From UBA2834 sp963623365 (lineage in GTDB: Bacteria > Patescibacteriota > Saccharimonadia > Saccharimonadales > Saccharimonadaceae), in contig CAVFJY010000004.1 in NCBI GenBank assembly GCA_963623365.1, positions 1-64,000 on the forward strand: DNA of 64,000 nt, given 5' to 3'. The notes under the pieces were generated by a model that saw nothing but the letters and a program-made list of their open reading frames with translations, ran no database searches and was not told where the DNA came from. Position numbers and translations under genes: made by a program. Of the stretch, positions 36,283 to 43,814 are shown piece after piece (position 1 is the first letter of the stretch; each line of letters begins with the position of its first letter).

Positions 36283-37018
36283 AGTTAGCCTCTTTCTCGT
36301 CGTAAACTTCAACGAAAATTTCATCGAGCGATTGGTTGCGGAATTTTTTGCGAACTTCGCCGACGCTGCCGTAGGCTTTGGCTACGCCGTCTTTGAGTAA
36401 TAGGATACGATTGCAGAGCTGCTGAACTTCGTCCATGTAATGTGTGATAAGAATAATCGTGCTGCCCTTTTGATGAAGCTCGTCGATGATATCTAATAAT
36501 AGACGGCGGTTGACTGGGTCGAAGCCTTTGGTTGGTTCATCGAGAATAAGCAGTTCAGGGTCATTCATGATAGTGATGCCGAGTTGAACTTTTTGCTGCA
36601 TACCTTGCGAGAGTTTGCTGATTTTGGTTTTGGCATGGTCGGCGAGACCGACGCGTTCGAGGTAGTTTAGAATCCAGGCTTTAGGATTTTTGAGGCCTTT
36701 AAGACGGCCAAAATAAAGCATTGTATCGAGCACGCTTTCTTTTTTGTAGAGGCCGCGTTCTTCGGGGAGGTAGCCGATACGAATATTGTCGCCCGGCGTA
36801 AATGCTTTGCCGTTGATGAGTAATTTGCCGGCGCTAGGCTGGTAGAGGCCGAGCAGCGCGCGAATAGTGGTGGTCTTGCCGCAGCCATTGCTACCAAGCA
36901 AGCCAAAAGTCTCGCCCCGCTTAATTTCGAAAGACAGATCTTTGATTACAGTCCTGTCGGCGAAAAGCATTTTAAAATGTTTAACTTCAACAATATTTGT
37001 CGCAGTTTTGGTAGTCAT
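36275..37018 (-). CDS. ABC transporter ATP-binding protein
   Basis: A 247-aa ATPase: Walker A GLLGSNGCGKTTT (~34-46), Q-loop Y-L-P-E-E-R-G-L, ABC signature LSQGMQQKVQ, Walker B LLILDEPTKGFDP and H-loop ITHYMDEV. E-E-R-G-L-Y is typical of NatA-like ATPases. First gene of the exporter/murT/gatD operon; its -10 box lies 9 bases before the ATG. Confidence 0.93.
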   Translation of the reverse strand: MTTKTATNIVEVKHFKMLFADRTVIKDLSFEIKRGETFGLLGSNGCGKTTTIRALLGLYQPSAGKLLINGKAFTPGDNIRIGYLPEERGLYKKESVLDTMLYFGRLKGLKNPKAWILNYLERVGLADHAKTKISKLSQGMQQKVQLGITIMNDPELLILDEPTKGFDPVNRRLLLDIIDELHQKGSTIILITHYMDEVQQLCNRILLLKDGVAKAYGSVGEVRKKFRNQSLDEIFVEVYDEKEANYA

Positions 37019-37027
37019 ACTGGAAAT

Positions 37028-37036
37028 ATTTTAGCA
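37028..37036 (-). promoter_or_regulatory. Extended -10 of the exporter/murT/gatD operon
   Basis: TG-C-TAAAAT, 9 bases before the ATG at 37018; predicts a leaderless operon transcript. Confidence 0.6.
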
Positions 37037-37107
37037 TTTTCGGGATAGCTTGTAGAGAGCTTGCTTGAAAGATTGTACTTATGCTTTTCTATAGTCACAA
37101 AAGCGAC

Positions 37108-37113
37108 TATGCT
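37108..37113 (+). promoter_or_regulatory. Possible -10 box of the cutinase-like gene
   Basis: TATGCT, 6 bases before the ATG at 37120; it lacks the TG extension and is weaker than others. Confidence 0.35.
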
Positions 37114-37119
37114 GACACC

Positions 37120-38709
37120 ATGAAGAGGATAATTAGCTTTAGTGTGAGTATATTAATTTGGCTAATGTGCGCTGGGTCTTGCACAGCGGAATTAGTGCCG
37201 ATTGAGGGGAGTACGAATCAGATGGATAATGGTTCGGGTGAGGGCGGGTCGTCAATTTGTGCGGATATTGAATTTTTGTTTGCGCGTGGCTCGGGCGCGG
37301 AATTGAACCAGAGTGATATGTGGCTAAAATTTAAGTCGGAAATGGGCTGACTAGGGCAACGCCTGGGCTATTCTTATCGCGTGACAGATTTGGAATATCC
37401 GGCAGTATCGGTGACGGATCCGTTCGTGAATGCAATTGGCGCCTATGTGTCGGCGGGCAAGTATTATGAATTTGGGCGAAGTGTGCGGGCGGGCGTAACG
37501 GCTCTGCGAGAATACTATAACTATCTTGCGCCGCAATGCCCCAACACGCGTTGGGTAATAACGGGTTATTCGCAGGGGGCAATGGTGGCGGCGCAGGGCG
37601 TGACAAGTTTTTTGGCAGAAAAAGTGACGTACGTGGCGCTATTTGCCGACCCGCAATTGAATTTGCCGGAGGGGGTGGGACTCTTTCCGGACGCTTGTAA
37701 GGGCAGGAATTTGGCAAGTTATCGAGTGTATGTGCCGGAATGTCGAACGCATAAAGGTAGTTTGGGTGCGCGTAATCCGTATCAATATGGCGAGCTGGCG
37801 GGTAAATATGGCTTATGGTGTGGACGCGATGATTATATCTGTGGTAGTACGAATATACCGTGGTCGGTGTCGGGACATACGAGGTATGTAAGTAGGATGA
37901 CGCAGCTGACGGGGATTTTGAAAAAGCGCTTGGCGCGCAGTGTGGCGACGGGCAAAGCTAAAGTAGATGCTATGCTAGCGACAAGTACGACAGAGCCACG
38001 CGATGTGGTCGCGTTATTGCCGCTGGACGAATATCGGGCGCGAGTGGGCGAGATTATTAGCTTCGATGGCGCCAGTAGTTTTAGTTACAATACGGCGATT
38101 ATGAAATATGAATGGAGTTTTGATGGCGAGGGATATTGGAGCTCGGGGCGAAACGATACGATTGAGCGCAGCTTTGCTGCGACGGGACAGCATAGGGTTA
38201 AATTGCGCGTGACGGATGCATTAGGCGAGAGTGGCGAGACACAGGCGACCATTATAATAACTGCAGATGAGGCAATCGTGAATATGTTGCCGGCGCCTAC
38301 GGGTGTGATAGCACGAAGAAATGATGACGAAGTGGTGCTGAATTGGACGAATGTATCGAATATACCGGCGACGGCGCAATATTTGGTTTTACGGCTGAAT
38401 GGCTTTGATTTGGGTTATGTGGAGCTTGAGCAAGGAGAATTACGAATTTCGGATCTCGATTTTAGCAACGAGTTAGTGTTGTCGGTAGCGTGGGCGACGG
38501 CAAATATGGAGATTGGCGAGTTTAGTGAGCTGGAAATTTTGGATGACAGTGGTGCAGACGGCGGTAGTGAGAGTGGCGCTGATGGTGGCGCTGCCGATGC
38601 GAGTGGTGAGAACTCGCCAGATACCGACATAACGCTTGCGCTCGGCGCATTGCCCTGTCTGCTGGGCGGAATTTGCGTAATGGCAATGCGGCAGAAATGG
38701 CGGACATAA
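37120..38709 (+). pseudogene. Cutinase-family secreted protein with in-frame TGA
   Basis: Translating through a TGA at 37348-37350 (codon 77) gives a 529-codon protein: signal peptide (MKRIISFSVSILIWLMCAGSC), a cutinase-like alpha/beta-hydrolase domain with E-F-L-F-A-R-G-S-G before the stop and the catalytic V-I-T-G-Y-S-Q-G-A-M after it, a PKD-like domain (YEWSFDGEG…HRVKLRVTDALG), a fibronectin III-like segment (VVLNWTNVS), an acidic linker, and a C-terminal membrane anchor (L-G-A-L-P-C-L-L-G-G-I-C-V-M-A-M) with basic tail. Translation restart at the GTG 37381 would lose the signal peptide and first strand. Either a nonsense mutation or a sequence error; everything else looks intact. Confidence 0.75.
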
Positions 38710-38739
38710 AAAATCTGCCGCGGATGACGACAGATTTTT
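38710..38739. terminator. Bidirectional terminator
   Basis: AAAATCTG (710-717) and CAGATTTTT (731-739) enclose a 13-base loop, with a T-run in one direction and an A-run in the other. It separates the converging cutinase-like and 87-aa genes. Confidence 0.75.
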
Positions 38740-38751
38740 GGGCGAGGGTCG

Positions 38752-39015
38752 CTAGGCCTCGAACAGAGTCCAGGCCAGGGATTTGCTGTCGAATTCGAGT
38801 GTACACTCGCGACGGCCAATCATGCATTCGAAAATGTGTTTGGCGGTGTCGCCCACAAATTTGATGCGCTCAGAGAGAGTCTCGGTAATTTCTACCTCGG
38901 CTTCTCCGCCCTTGCGGAAGTATAGAGGTTGACATGGAATGCGACTGTAATTAAACAGTGCCATGACTTCTACTTTCTCGCCTTTTTGAGCTGGATTGTT
39001 AATAATATTTTTCAT
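38752..39015 (-). CDS. Small protein of unknown function (87 aa)
   Basis: The ATG at 39015 follows an AAGGAG Shine-Dalgarno at proper spacing, and a bidirectional terminator closes the gene, so it is probably real. The sequence is mixed (VEVMALFNYSRIPCQPLYF…CTLEFDSKSLAWTLFEA) with two cysteines, no signal peptide and no known motif. A TATAAT on the minus strand near 39161-39166 could be its promoter, leaving a leader of about 140 nt. Confidence 0.65.
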   Translation of the reverse strand: MKNIINNPAQKGEKVEVMALFNYSRIPCQPLYFRKGGEAEVEITETLSERIKFVGDTAKHIFECMIGRRECTLEFDSKSLAWTLFEA

Positions 39016-39289
39016 AAATTACTCCTTGAATTTGTTTAAATTGGTTGGAGTCATTTATGTGAGCCATGAATTTCGGCTCGGTGCCACCCATACAATGACA
39101 AATATGGATGACGGCGTATACTCCGACAATCAGTGACCGAAGTGTGATGTCGTACTTATATTATAAGTGGGCGCAAATGCTTATGGTAGTCTTGAAATGC
39201 AGGATTTTTTCAGTGAAATAATGTGGATAAGCCGAGCTAGACTGTGGACGGATGCGTGTAAAAATGCGTAGAAATTGTGGCTAAACAAC

Positions 39290-39391
39290 GGAAAAGCATC
39301 GCTTGGTAGCGATGCTTCTGCGTTTAGCTAGTTGATTTAACGGAGTTGCATCGCTTGGTAGCCATACAGCTGCGCTCTCAACCAACTGATT
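39290..39391 (-). ncRNA. Candidate ~100-nt RNA with duplicated motif
   Basis: An extended -10 box (TG-C-TACAAT, 39398-39406, minus strand) predicts a start near 39391. The transcript would contain GCTACCAAGCGATGC twice (39348-39362 and 39296-39310) and end at a perfect 9-bp hairpin (39294-39302 with 39309-39317) followed by TTTTCC. No reading frame is present. It may be an independent RNA or the 5' leader of the 87-aa gene. Confidence 0.4.
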
Positions 39392-39397
39392 AATTAG

Positions 39398-39406
39398 ATT
39401 GTAGCA
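39398..39406 (-). promoter_or_regulatory. Extended -10 promoter
   Basis: TG-C-TACAAT on the minus strand in a gene-free stretch. Confidence 0.5.
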
Positions 39407-39516
39407 TACTTTTGCCAAAAAGTCAATAGTATTTTACAATTTTGGGCTATTTTATGGCAAATTCGGACTATTTTTGTATTCTTTTCCGACTTTTTCTTGT
39501 TATTTGGAGCATTTTT

Positions 39517-40164
39517 CTACCATTTTATGGCGGATTCGCCCCATTCTGCTAATTTGGTATTACATTTGCTAAAGGGTTTGGAGCCAAAGAAGCCGTGATA
39601 GGCGGAAAGCGGCGATGGGTGAGCGGACTCAATAATATAATGCTTGGATTGATCGATGAGAGTCCGTTTATTGCGCGCGTCTCTGCCCCACAAAATGAAA
39701 ACAAGATGCGGACGATTGGCATTAAGATATTCGACAATGTGCTGCGTGAAAATTTCCCAACCTTTGCCGCGGTGACTACCGGCGAGATGTGCTTCGACAG
39801 TGAGTGTGTTATTGAGCAATAGTACGCCTTGGCGCGCCCAGCGAGTAAGGTCGCCATTTGGAGGAATTTCGGCACCAACATCGGCGTGAGCTTCTTTAAA
39901 GATATTTTGGAGCGATGGCGGAATGGCAACGCCAGCGTGGACGGAAAAAGCAAGGCCGTTGGCCTGATGTGGGCCATGATATGGGTCTTGACCAAGAATC
40001 ACAACTTTGACACCGTTAAGATCGGCAGTAAATGCTGAGAAGACTTGCTGCTTGGGCGGATAAATAGTTTTGGCGGCATAGGCGTTAGTTAAAAATTGTG
40101 AGAGCTCCTTAAAGTAGGGCTGGTTGAATTCATATTGAAGAATTGGCCGCCAAGACGGATGCAT
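39517..40164 (-). CDS. ung: Uracil-DNA glycosylase, family 1
   Basis: A 215-aa enzyme with the water-activating motif V-V-I-L-G-Q-D-P-Y-H-G (Asp and His active-site residues), N-G-L-A-F-S-V, the uracil-binding V-L-L-L-N-N-T-L-T-V, and the minor-groove loop A-H-P-S-P-L-S-A-Y. It removes uracil from DNA. Its start abuts the dTMP kinase stop, so ung is the last gene of a tdk-tmk-ung nucleotide/repair operon. Confidence 0.95.
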   Translation of the reverse strand: MHPSWRPILQYEFNQPYFKELSQFLTNAYAAKTIYPPKQQVFSAFTADLNGVKVVILGQDPYHGPHQANGLAFSVHAGVAIPPSLQNIFKEAHADVGAEIPPNGDLTRWARQGVLLLNNTLTVEAHLAGSHRGKGWEIFTQHIVEYLNANRPHLVFILWGRDARNKRTLIDQSKHYIIESAHPSPLSAYHGFFGSKPFSKCNTKLAEWGESAIKW

Positions 40165-40794
40165 TTAAACTCCAAAAAGTTGACGCAACTGCGTGTGAAT
40201 TTCATCGATACTAGGACTCGCGTCAATCAAAGGAATATTGAAATCTCGTGCAATGTGCGTGTAGGCGGCATTAACTTTTTGCTGAAAAGCGCTAGGCTTG
40301 GACTCGAAAGTGTCGGCTTCGGATTGTTTGCTGGATTGCGACTCTACGTCACGCTGAGCTTGGCGAGCAAGACGTTCAGCTTCGGGCAAAACCAGAATCG
40401 CAGACTTATCGGGCTGGACATAATGATTGGGCATAGCATCTTTAGTGATGCGAATAATTTTGCCGCGCGAGATGCCTTGCCCATAGCCCTGATAAGCCAG
40501 TGTCGACCACCAGTTGCGCGCCGAGATGACATAGCCGCCGCGGCTTAAAACTGGTTCAGCGAGTTTGCGCCAAAGTTCTTGGCGGGCAGCCGTAAAGAGC
40601 AAAACGTGCGTCATTGGCTCAAGATTGTAGTTTTTATCTTTAATGATTTGACGCAATGCATGCGTCGAAGCGAGCTCGCCGTCAGGTTCGTGCATTGTGA
40701 CAACTTCCTTGCCCTGCTGGCGCAAATAGTCTGCGAATAGTTCAACTTGGGTGGATTTGCCAGTAGCGTCTTGACCTTCAATTACAAAATACAT
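40165..40794 (-). CDS. tmk: Thymidylate kinase
   Basis: A 209-aa kinase with the P-loop IEGQDATGKSTQ. Glu-Pro appears in M-H-E-P-D-G, while the usual D-R-Y/H/F motif before S-x-x-A-Y-Q-G reads S-A-R-N-W-W-S-T-L-A-Y-Q-G, so the conserved aspartate is an alanine. S-R-G-K-I-I-R follows. It phosphorylates dTMP to dTDP. It overlaps the thymidine kinase stop by one base. Confidence 0.88.
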   Translation of the reverse strand: MYFVIEGQDATGKSTQVELFADYLRQQGKEVVTMHEPDGELASTHALRQIIKDKNYNLEPMTHVLLFTAARQELWRKLAEPVLSRGGYVISARNWWSTLAYQGYGQGISRGKIIRITKDAMPNHYVQPDKSAILVLPEAERLARQAQRDVESQSSKQSEADTFESKPSAFQQKVNAAYTHIARDFNIPLIDASPSIDEIHTQLRQLFGV

Positions 40795-41378
40795 TAACTC
40801 AGCTCCTTATATTTAAAATAACAATGTGCGCAAAGAGCGCGGTAGGTGATTTGACTGGTGCCGTCAATTAAGACGTCGGGGCCATCGGTAACCATTTTGT
40901 CATCAAGCCAGCGCGTGTTAAGTGTGGCCTTGCGACCACAATCGCAAATGGTCTTGAGCTCTTCGATTTTATGGGCAATTTGGAGGAGTCGCGTGGCGCC
41001 TTCGAAACCGCCGTCGGTCATGCGAAAATTCAAGCGTAGACCGTAGCACATTACGGGAATGTTGAGTTTAACAACGACTTGAAAGAGCTGGTCGGCTTGC
41101 TTGGGGGTTAAGAATTGCGCTTCGTCGACCAAGACGCAGGCGACGCCGAAATATTCCTGGCAGATTTTAGTAAAAAGATTGGTGCGCCGCGTAAAACAAA
41201 AATTTGTGTCGCGCTCGGGACCGATGCGGGTGAGCAATTTGGTGCCGTTCTTGGTATCGGTTGCGGGCTTAATCACGCAGACGGTCTGGCCGCGCTCTTC
41301 ATAATTGAATGCCACCTGTAATAGCTGCATAGTTTTACCGCAGCCCATGGCGCCGTAGCGAAAATATAATTGTGCCAC
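40794..41378 (-). CDS. tdk: Thymidine kinase (type II, TK1-like)
   Basis: A 194-aa salvage kinase: P-loop YGAMGCGKT, V-L-V-D-E-A-Q-F-L (catalytic Glu/Gln lid), C-Y-G-L-R, and a retained structural zinc site with C-D-C-G near 142 and C-A-H-C near 184. The start is GTG at 41378, directed by AGGAGG. Thymidine salvage matters in organisms with reduced biosynthesis; tmk lies next in the operon. Confidence 0.93.
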   Translation of the reverse strand: MAQLYFRYGAMGCGKTMQLLQVAFNYEERGQTVCVIKPATDTKNGTKLLTRIGPERDTNFCFTRRTNLFTKICQEYFGVACVLVDEAQFLTPKQADQLFQVVVKLNIPVMCYGLRLNFRMTDGGFEGATRLLQIAHKIEELKTICDCGRKATLNTRWLDDKMVTDGPDVLIDGTSQITYRALCAHCYFKYKELS

Positions 41379-41399
41379 GAAATCCTCCTCTTGTTTGTT

Positions 41400-41408
41400 A
41401 GTGTAGCA
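41400..41408 (-). promoter_or_regulatory. Extended -10 promoter of tdk-tmk-ung
   Basis: TG-C-TACACT followed by a short leader with AGGAGG before the GTG start. Confidence 0.55.
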
Positions 41409-41456
41409 CTTTTGCGGAGGGGCTGGCTAGAAGGCCGTGAGCACGAAAATGAAATA

Positions 41457-41465
41457 TGTTATGAT
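41457..41465 (+). promoter_or_regulatory. Extended -10 of the kinase gene
   Basis: TG-T-TATGAT, 6 bases before the ATG at 41472; predicts a leaderless mRNA. Confidence 0.6.
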
Positions 41466-41471
41466 AAAAAT

Positions 41472-42059
41472 ATGATTACGCTTTTTGGGGCTACGGGGAG
41501 TGGTAAAAGTGTGCAAGGTGAGTTGCTGGCGAAAAAATATGGCTGGCAATGGATTTCTTCGCGCGAGATTTTGATGAGCGCAATGGACCGTGATCTGAAA
41601 TACGCACTGGAGCATGGCATGTTTGCGGACGATAAGAAAACGACTGCGCTGATGCAGAAGGTGTTCGATAAAGCGCATCAATCGAGAAGAAATGTGATTT
41701 TGGACGGTTTTCCGTCGAGTTATCGCGAAGTAACATGGATGATTGACCACGGTGAGATTCAGAATTTAACGGGCGCGATTGTGCTGCGAGTGCCACGAGG
41801 TGAACTGTGGCGGCGTTTAGTGCGGCGTAAGCGAATTGACGATACGCGGGCAGCGATTGAGCGGCGTTGGGACTTCTATGACCAACAAATTACGGGCATG
41901 ATTCATACATTAATGCAGCAAGATGTTTTGGTGCGTGAAGTGGATGGCAGCAATGAGCCGGCGGATGTACTAGAGCGAATCGATGAAGTGCTGGCAGATT
42001 GGGGTCTGGTCAAAGAAAAACAATTCGAGAATGTGGCGATTAGGCCGCAGAGGATTTAA
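41472..42059 (+). CDS. Adenylate-kinase-like nucleoside monophosphate kinase
   Basis: About 195 aa. P-loop FGATGSGKSVQGELLA at the N-terminus, the NMP-binding V-I-L-D-G-F-P-S-S-Y, then L-R-R-L-V-R-R-K-R-I-D-D-T with arginines typical of the LID region in a short (no zinc) LID. Related to adenylate kinase but shorter and divergent, so the nucleotide is not fixed. The start at 41472 is favoured over 41370 because of the -10 box 6 bases upstream. Confidence 0.75.
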   Translation: MITLFGATGSGKSVQGELLAKKYGWQWISSREILMSAMDRDLKYALEHGMFADDKKTTALMQKVFDKAHQSRRNVILDGFPSSYREVTWMIDHGEIQNLTGAIVLRVPRGELWRRLVRRKRIDDTRAAIERRWDFYDQQITGMIHTLMQQDVLVREVDGSNEPADVLERIDEVLADWGLVKEKQFENVAIRPQRI

Positions 42060-42094
42060 TTGTTTTTGTGCCGTTTTGTTGCATCGCGCAAAAT

Positions 42095-43387
42095 CTAGAT
42101 AGTTAATTCGTGAGTTTCGCCAGTTTGGAGTTGTTTGGCGATGAATTTTTGAGCGACAACTTCGTCGTTGCCGACGACGACGGCGAAGTCGGCAATTTTG
42201 CTGGCACGATTGAATTTATCGCCAAGTTTGCGCTCGGTTAAATCGACGTCGACAGTTTTATGTTGCGCACGTAATTTGGCTGCGAGTGCGAAAGCAGCGG
42301 TGTACTCGTTTGAGCTGAGCGGCAAAATAATATAATCGATTGGATTGGCGGATTGCAGATTAATGAGGCCATATTCGCGCAAAATGAAGAAGAGTCGCGT
42401 TAAACCAATTGAACCGCCGACGCCTGGAAATTTTTGCTCGGTAAAATTACTGGCAAGGTTTTCGTAGCGACCGCCGGAAGCAATTGAACCGATTTCGCGA
42501 TAGTCTTCGAGCATAGTTTCGAAAACGGTACCGGTGTAATAATCGAGGCCACGAATAATCATGAAATCGATAATGTAGTTGCTGGTTTGCTCGGCTTCGA
42601 GAATGTTCGTAACTGTTTTGAGCTCAGCTAGGCCTTCGGCGACGGACGTAAGGTCGCCAAGAAGATTTTTGAGCGCATGTTCGATTTCGGTGTAATTACC
42701 CTTGATATACATGAAGGTGCAGATTTGCTCAACTTGAGTATCGTTTAGGTCAAGTTCGGATAGTGCAGCGCGGGTTTTGGCGATTGGCACTTTTTCGGCA
42801 TGGTCAATAATGCCGAGAATTTCGCTAGCCTTTGCGCTAGCGTTGATTGCGGCAAGAAAACCAGCGCAAACTTTGCGATTGCTGATGCGGATGAGCATTT
42901 TGGGTAAGTTGAAAGTTTTGAGCGCGGCGTAAATGCAGGCGATAACTTTGGCATCGTAAGTGATGGGGAGTTTTTCGCGGCCAATTACGTCGACATCGCA
43001 TTGATAGAATTCGCGGAAACGGCCACGCTGGGCACGCTCGCCGCGAAAATTGCGGTTGATTTGCGTAACCTGAAATGGAAAAGCGAGATTATTGTTGTGC
43101 TCGACGACGTAGCGTGCGAGTGGCACAGTATGGTCGAAACGCAGGGCTTGGTCGGCGGAATCGCTACTCTCGGCAGTTTTAGAGACCGTATAAATTTGCT
43201 TTTCGGTGTCGCCGCCGGCTTTAGCGAGAAGAATATCGGTACGTTCAATAATTGATGTTTCGATGCTTAAAAAGCCGTAATGATGATATACGTCGCTAAT
43301 GTTGTTCTTGAGCTGGTCAAAAACGGCCTGCTCGGTTGGTAATAGCTCTTGCATGCCAGATAATGGCGACGTATTAAATTTTTTCAT
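42095..43387 (-). CDS. hisS: Histidyl-tRNA synthetase
   Basis: A 430-aa class II synthetase. Motif 1 near S-I-I-E-R-T-D-I-L, motif 2 N-R-N-F-R-G-E-R-A-Q-R-G-R-F-R-E-F-Y-Q-C-D (~110-130), the histidine-binding R-G-L-D-Y-Y-T-G-T-V-F-E and motif 3 G-V-G-G-S-I-G-L-T-R-L, followed by an anticodon-binding domain (LRAQHKTVDVDL). It charges tRNA-His. The gene ends 35 bases from the kinase on the other strand. Confidence 0.95.
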   Translation of the reverse strand: MKKFNTSPLSGMQELLPTEQAVFDQLKNNISDVYHHYGFLSIETSIIERTDILLAKAGGDTEKQIYTVSKTAESSDSADQALRFDHTVPLARYVVEHNNNLAFPFQVTQINRNFRGERAQRGRFREFYQCDVDVIGREKLPITYDAKVIACIYAALKTFNLPKMLIRISNRKVCAGFLAAINASAKASEILGIIDHAEKVPIAKTRAALSELDLNDTQVEQICTFMYIKGNYTEIEHALKNLLGDLTSVAEGLAELKTVTNILEAEQTSNYIIDFMIIRGLDYYTGTVFETMLEDYREIGSIASGGRYENLASNFTEQKFPGVGGSIGLTRLFFILREYGLINLQSANPIDYIILPLSSNEYTAAFALAAKLRAQHKTVDVDLTERKLGDKFNRASKIADFAVVVGNDEVVAQKFIAKQLQTGETHELTI

Positions 43388-43396
43388 GATAGCTAT

Positions 43397-43405
43397 ATTT
43401 TAACA
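43397..43405 (-). promoter_or_regulatory. Extended -10 of hisS
   Basis: TG-T-TAAAAT, 9 bases before the ATG; predicts a leaderless mRNA. Confidence 0.55.
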
Positions 43406-43565
43406 TAAGATAAGGGATTGTGATGAGGGGGGGTGTTCTTGGCGGGATTTCCTCTGGGCGCGGTTCGGGATGTGTTTAATTATTCGGAGTTACGCGTCGT
43501 GTCCATGTCGAAAGTAGATATGTAAATATATAGATTTACAGAAAGAGTGACGACCCGTAACAATG

Positions 43566-43594
43566 TTGCGACGAGGGCGTGGCTGTGTTATACT
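43566..43594 (+). promoter_or_regulatory. Promoter of tRNA-Phe
   Basis: TTGCGA (43566-43571) and TATACT (43589-43594), 17-bp spacer, with a TG extension before the -10 box. Confidence 0.65.
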
Positions 43595-43605
43595 TACTCT
43601 AGTGT

Positions 43606-43681
43606 GGCTCTGTAGCTCAGTTGGTAGAGCAGAGGCCTGAAGAGCCTTGTGTCGACGGTTCAAGTCCGCCCGGAGCCACCA
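43606..43681 (+). tRNA. tRNA-Phe (GAA)
   Basis: A complete cloverleaf: acceptor GGCTCTG/CGGAGCC (with one T-G pair), D-arm GCTC…GAGC, anticodon stem GAGGC/GCCTT around loop CTGAAGA (anticodon GAA) and T-arm with GTTCAAGTC. CCA is encoded. Confidence 0.95.
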
Positions 43682-43759
43682 ATTTTATTTGTGATTTATG
43701 GACTAATTGCCGCTTGCGGCGATTTTTTGTTGTTCTTTTACGTGACGGTCGAAAAATAT

Positions 43760-43780
43760 CCCCTCGTTTTCTGCGAGGGG
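43760..43780 (-). terminator. Terminator of the repeat surface-protein operon
   Basis: CCCCTCG/CGAGGGG stem with a T-run on the minus strand (ATATTTTTC). Confidence 0.8.
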
Positions 43781-43814
43781 GATAGTGCTTGGCTAGACGG
43801 CGCAAGATTTTGCG

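Noticed and set aside
25598..37350. UGA decoded as an amino acid (Gracilibacteria/SR1-type code)
   Set aside because: TGA is the natural stop of murT (overlapping gatD as ATGA), of the GT2 gene ending at 13124, of the restriction nuclease and of rlmH. Only two genes contain an internal TGA, and one of them also has a frameshift.
39362..39400. tRNA-like D-arm (CAGTTGGTTGAGAGCGC on the minus strand)
   Set aside because: No acceptor stem, anticodon arm or T-arm can be formed around it.
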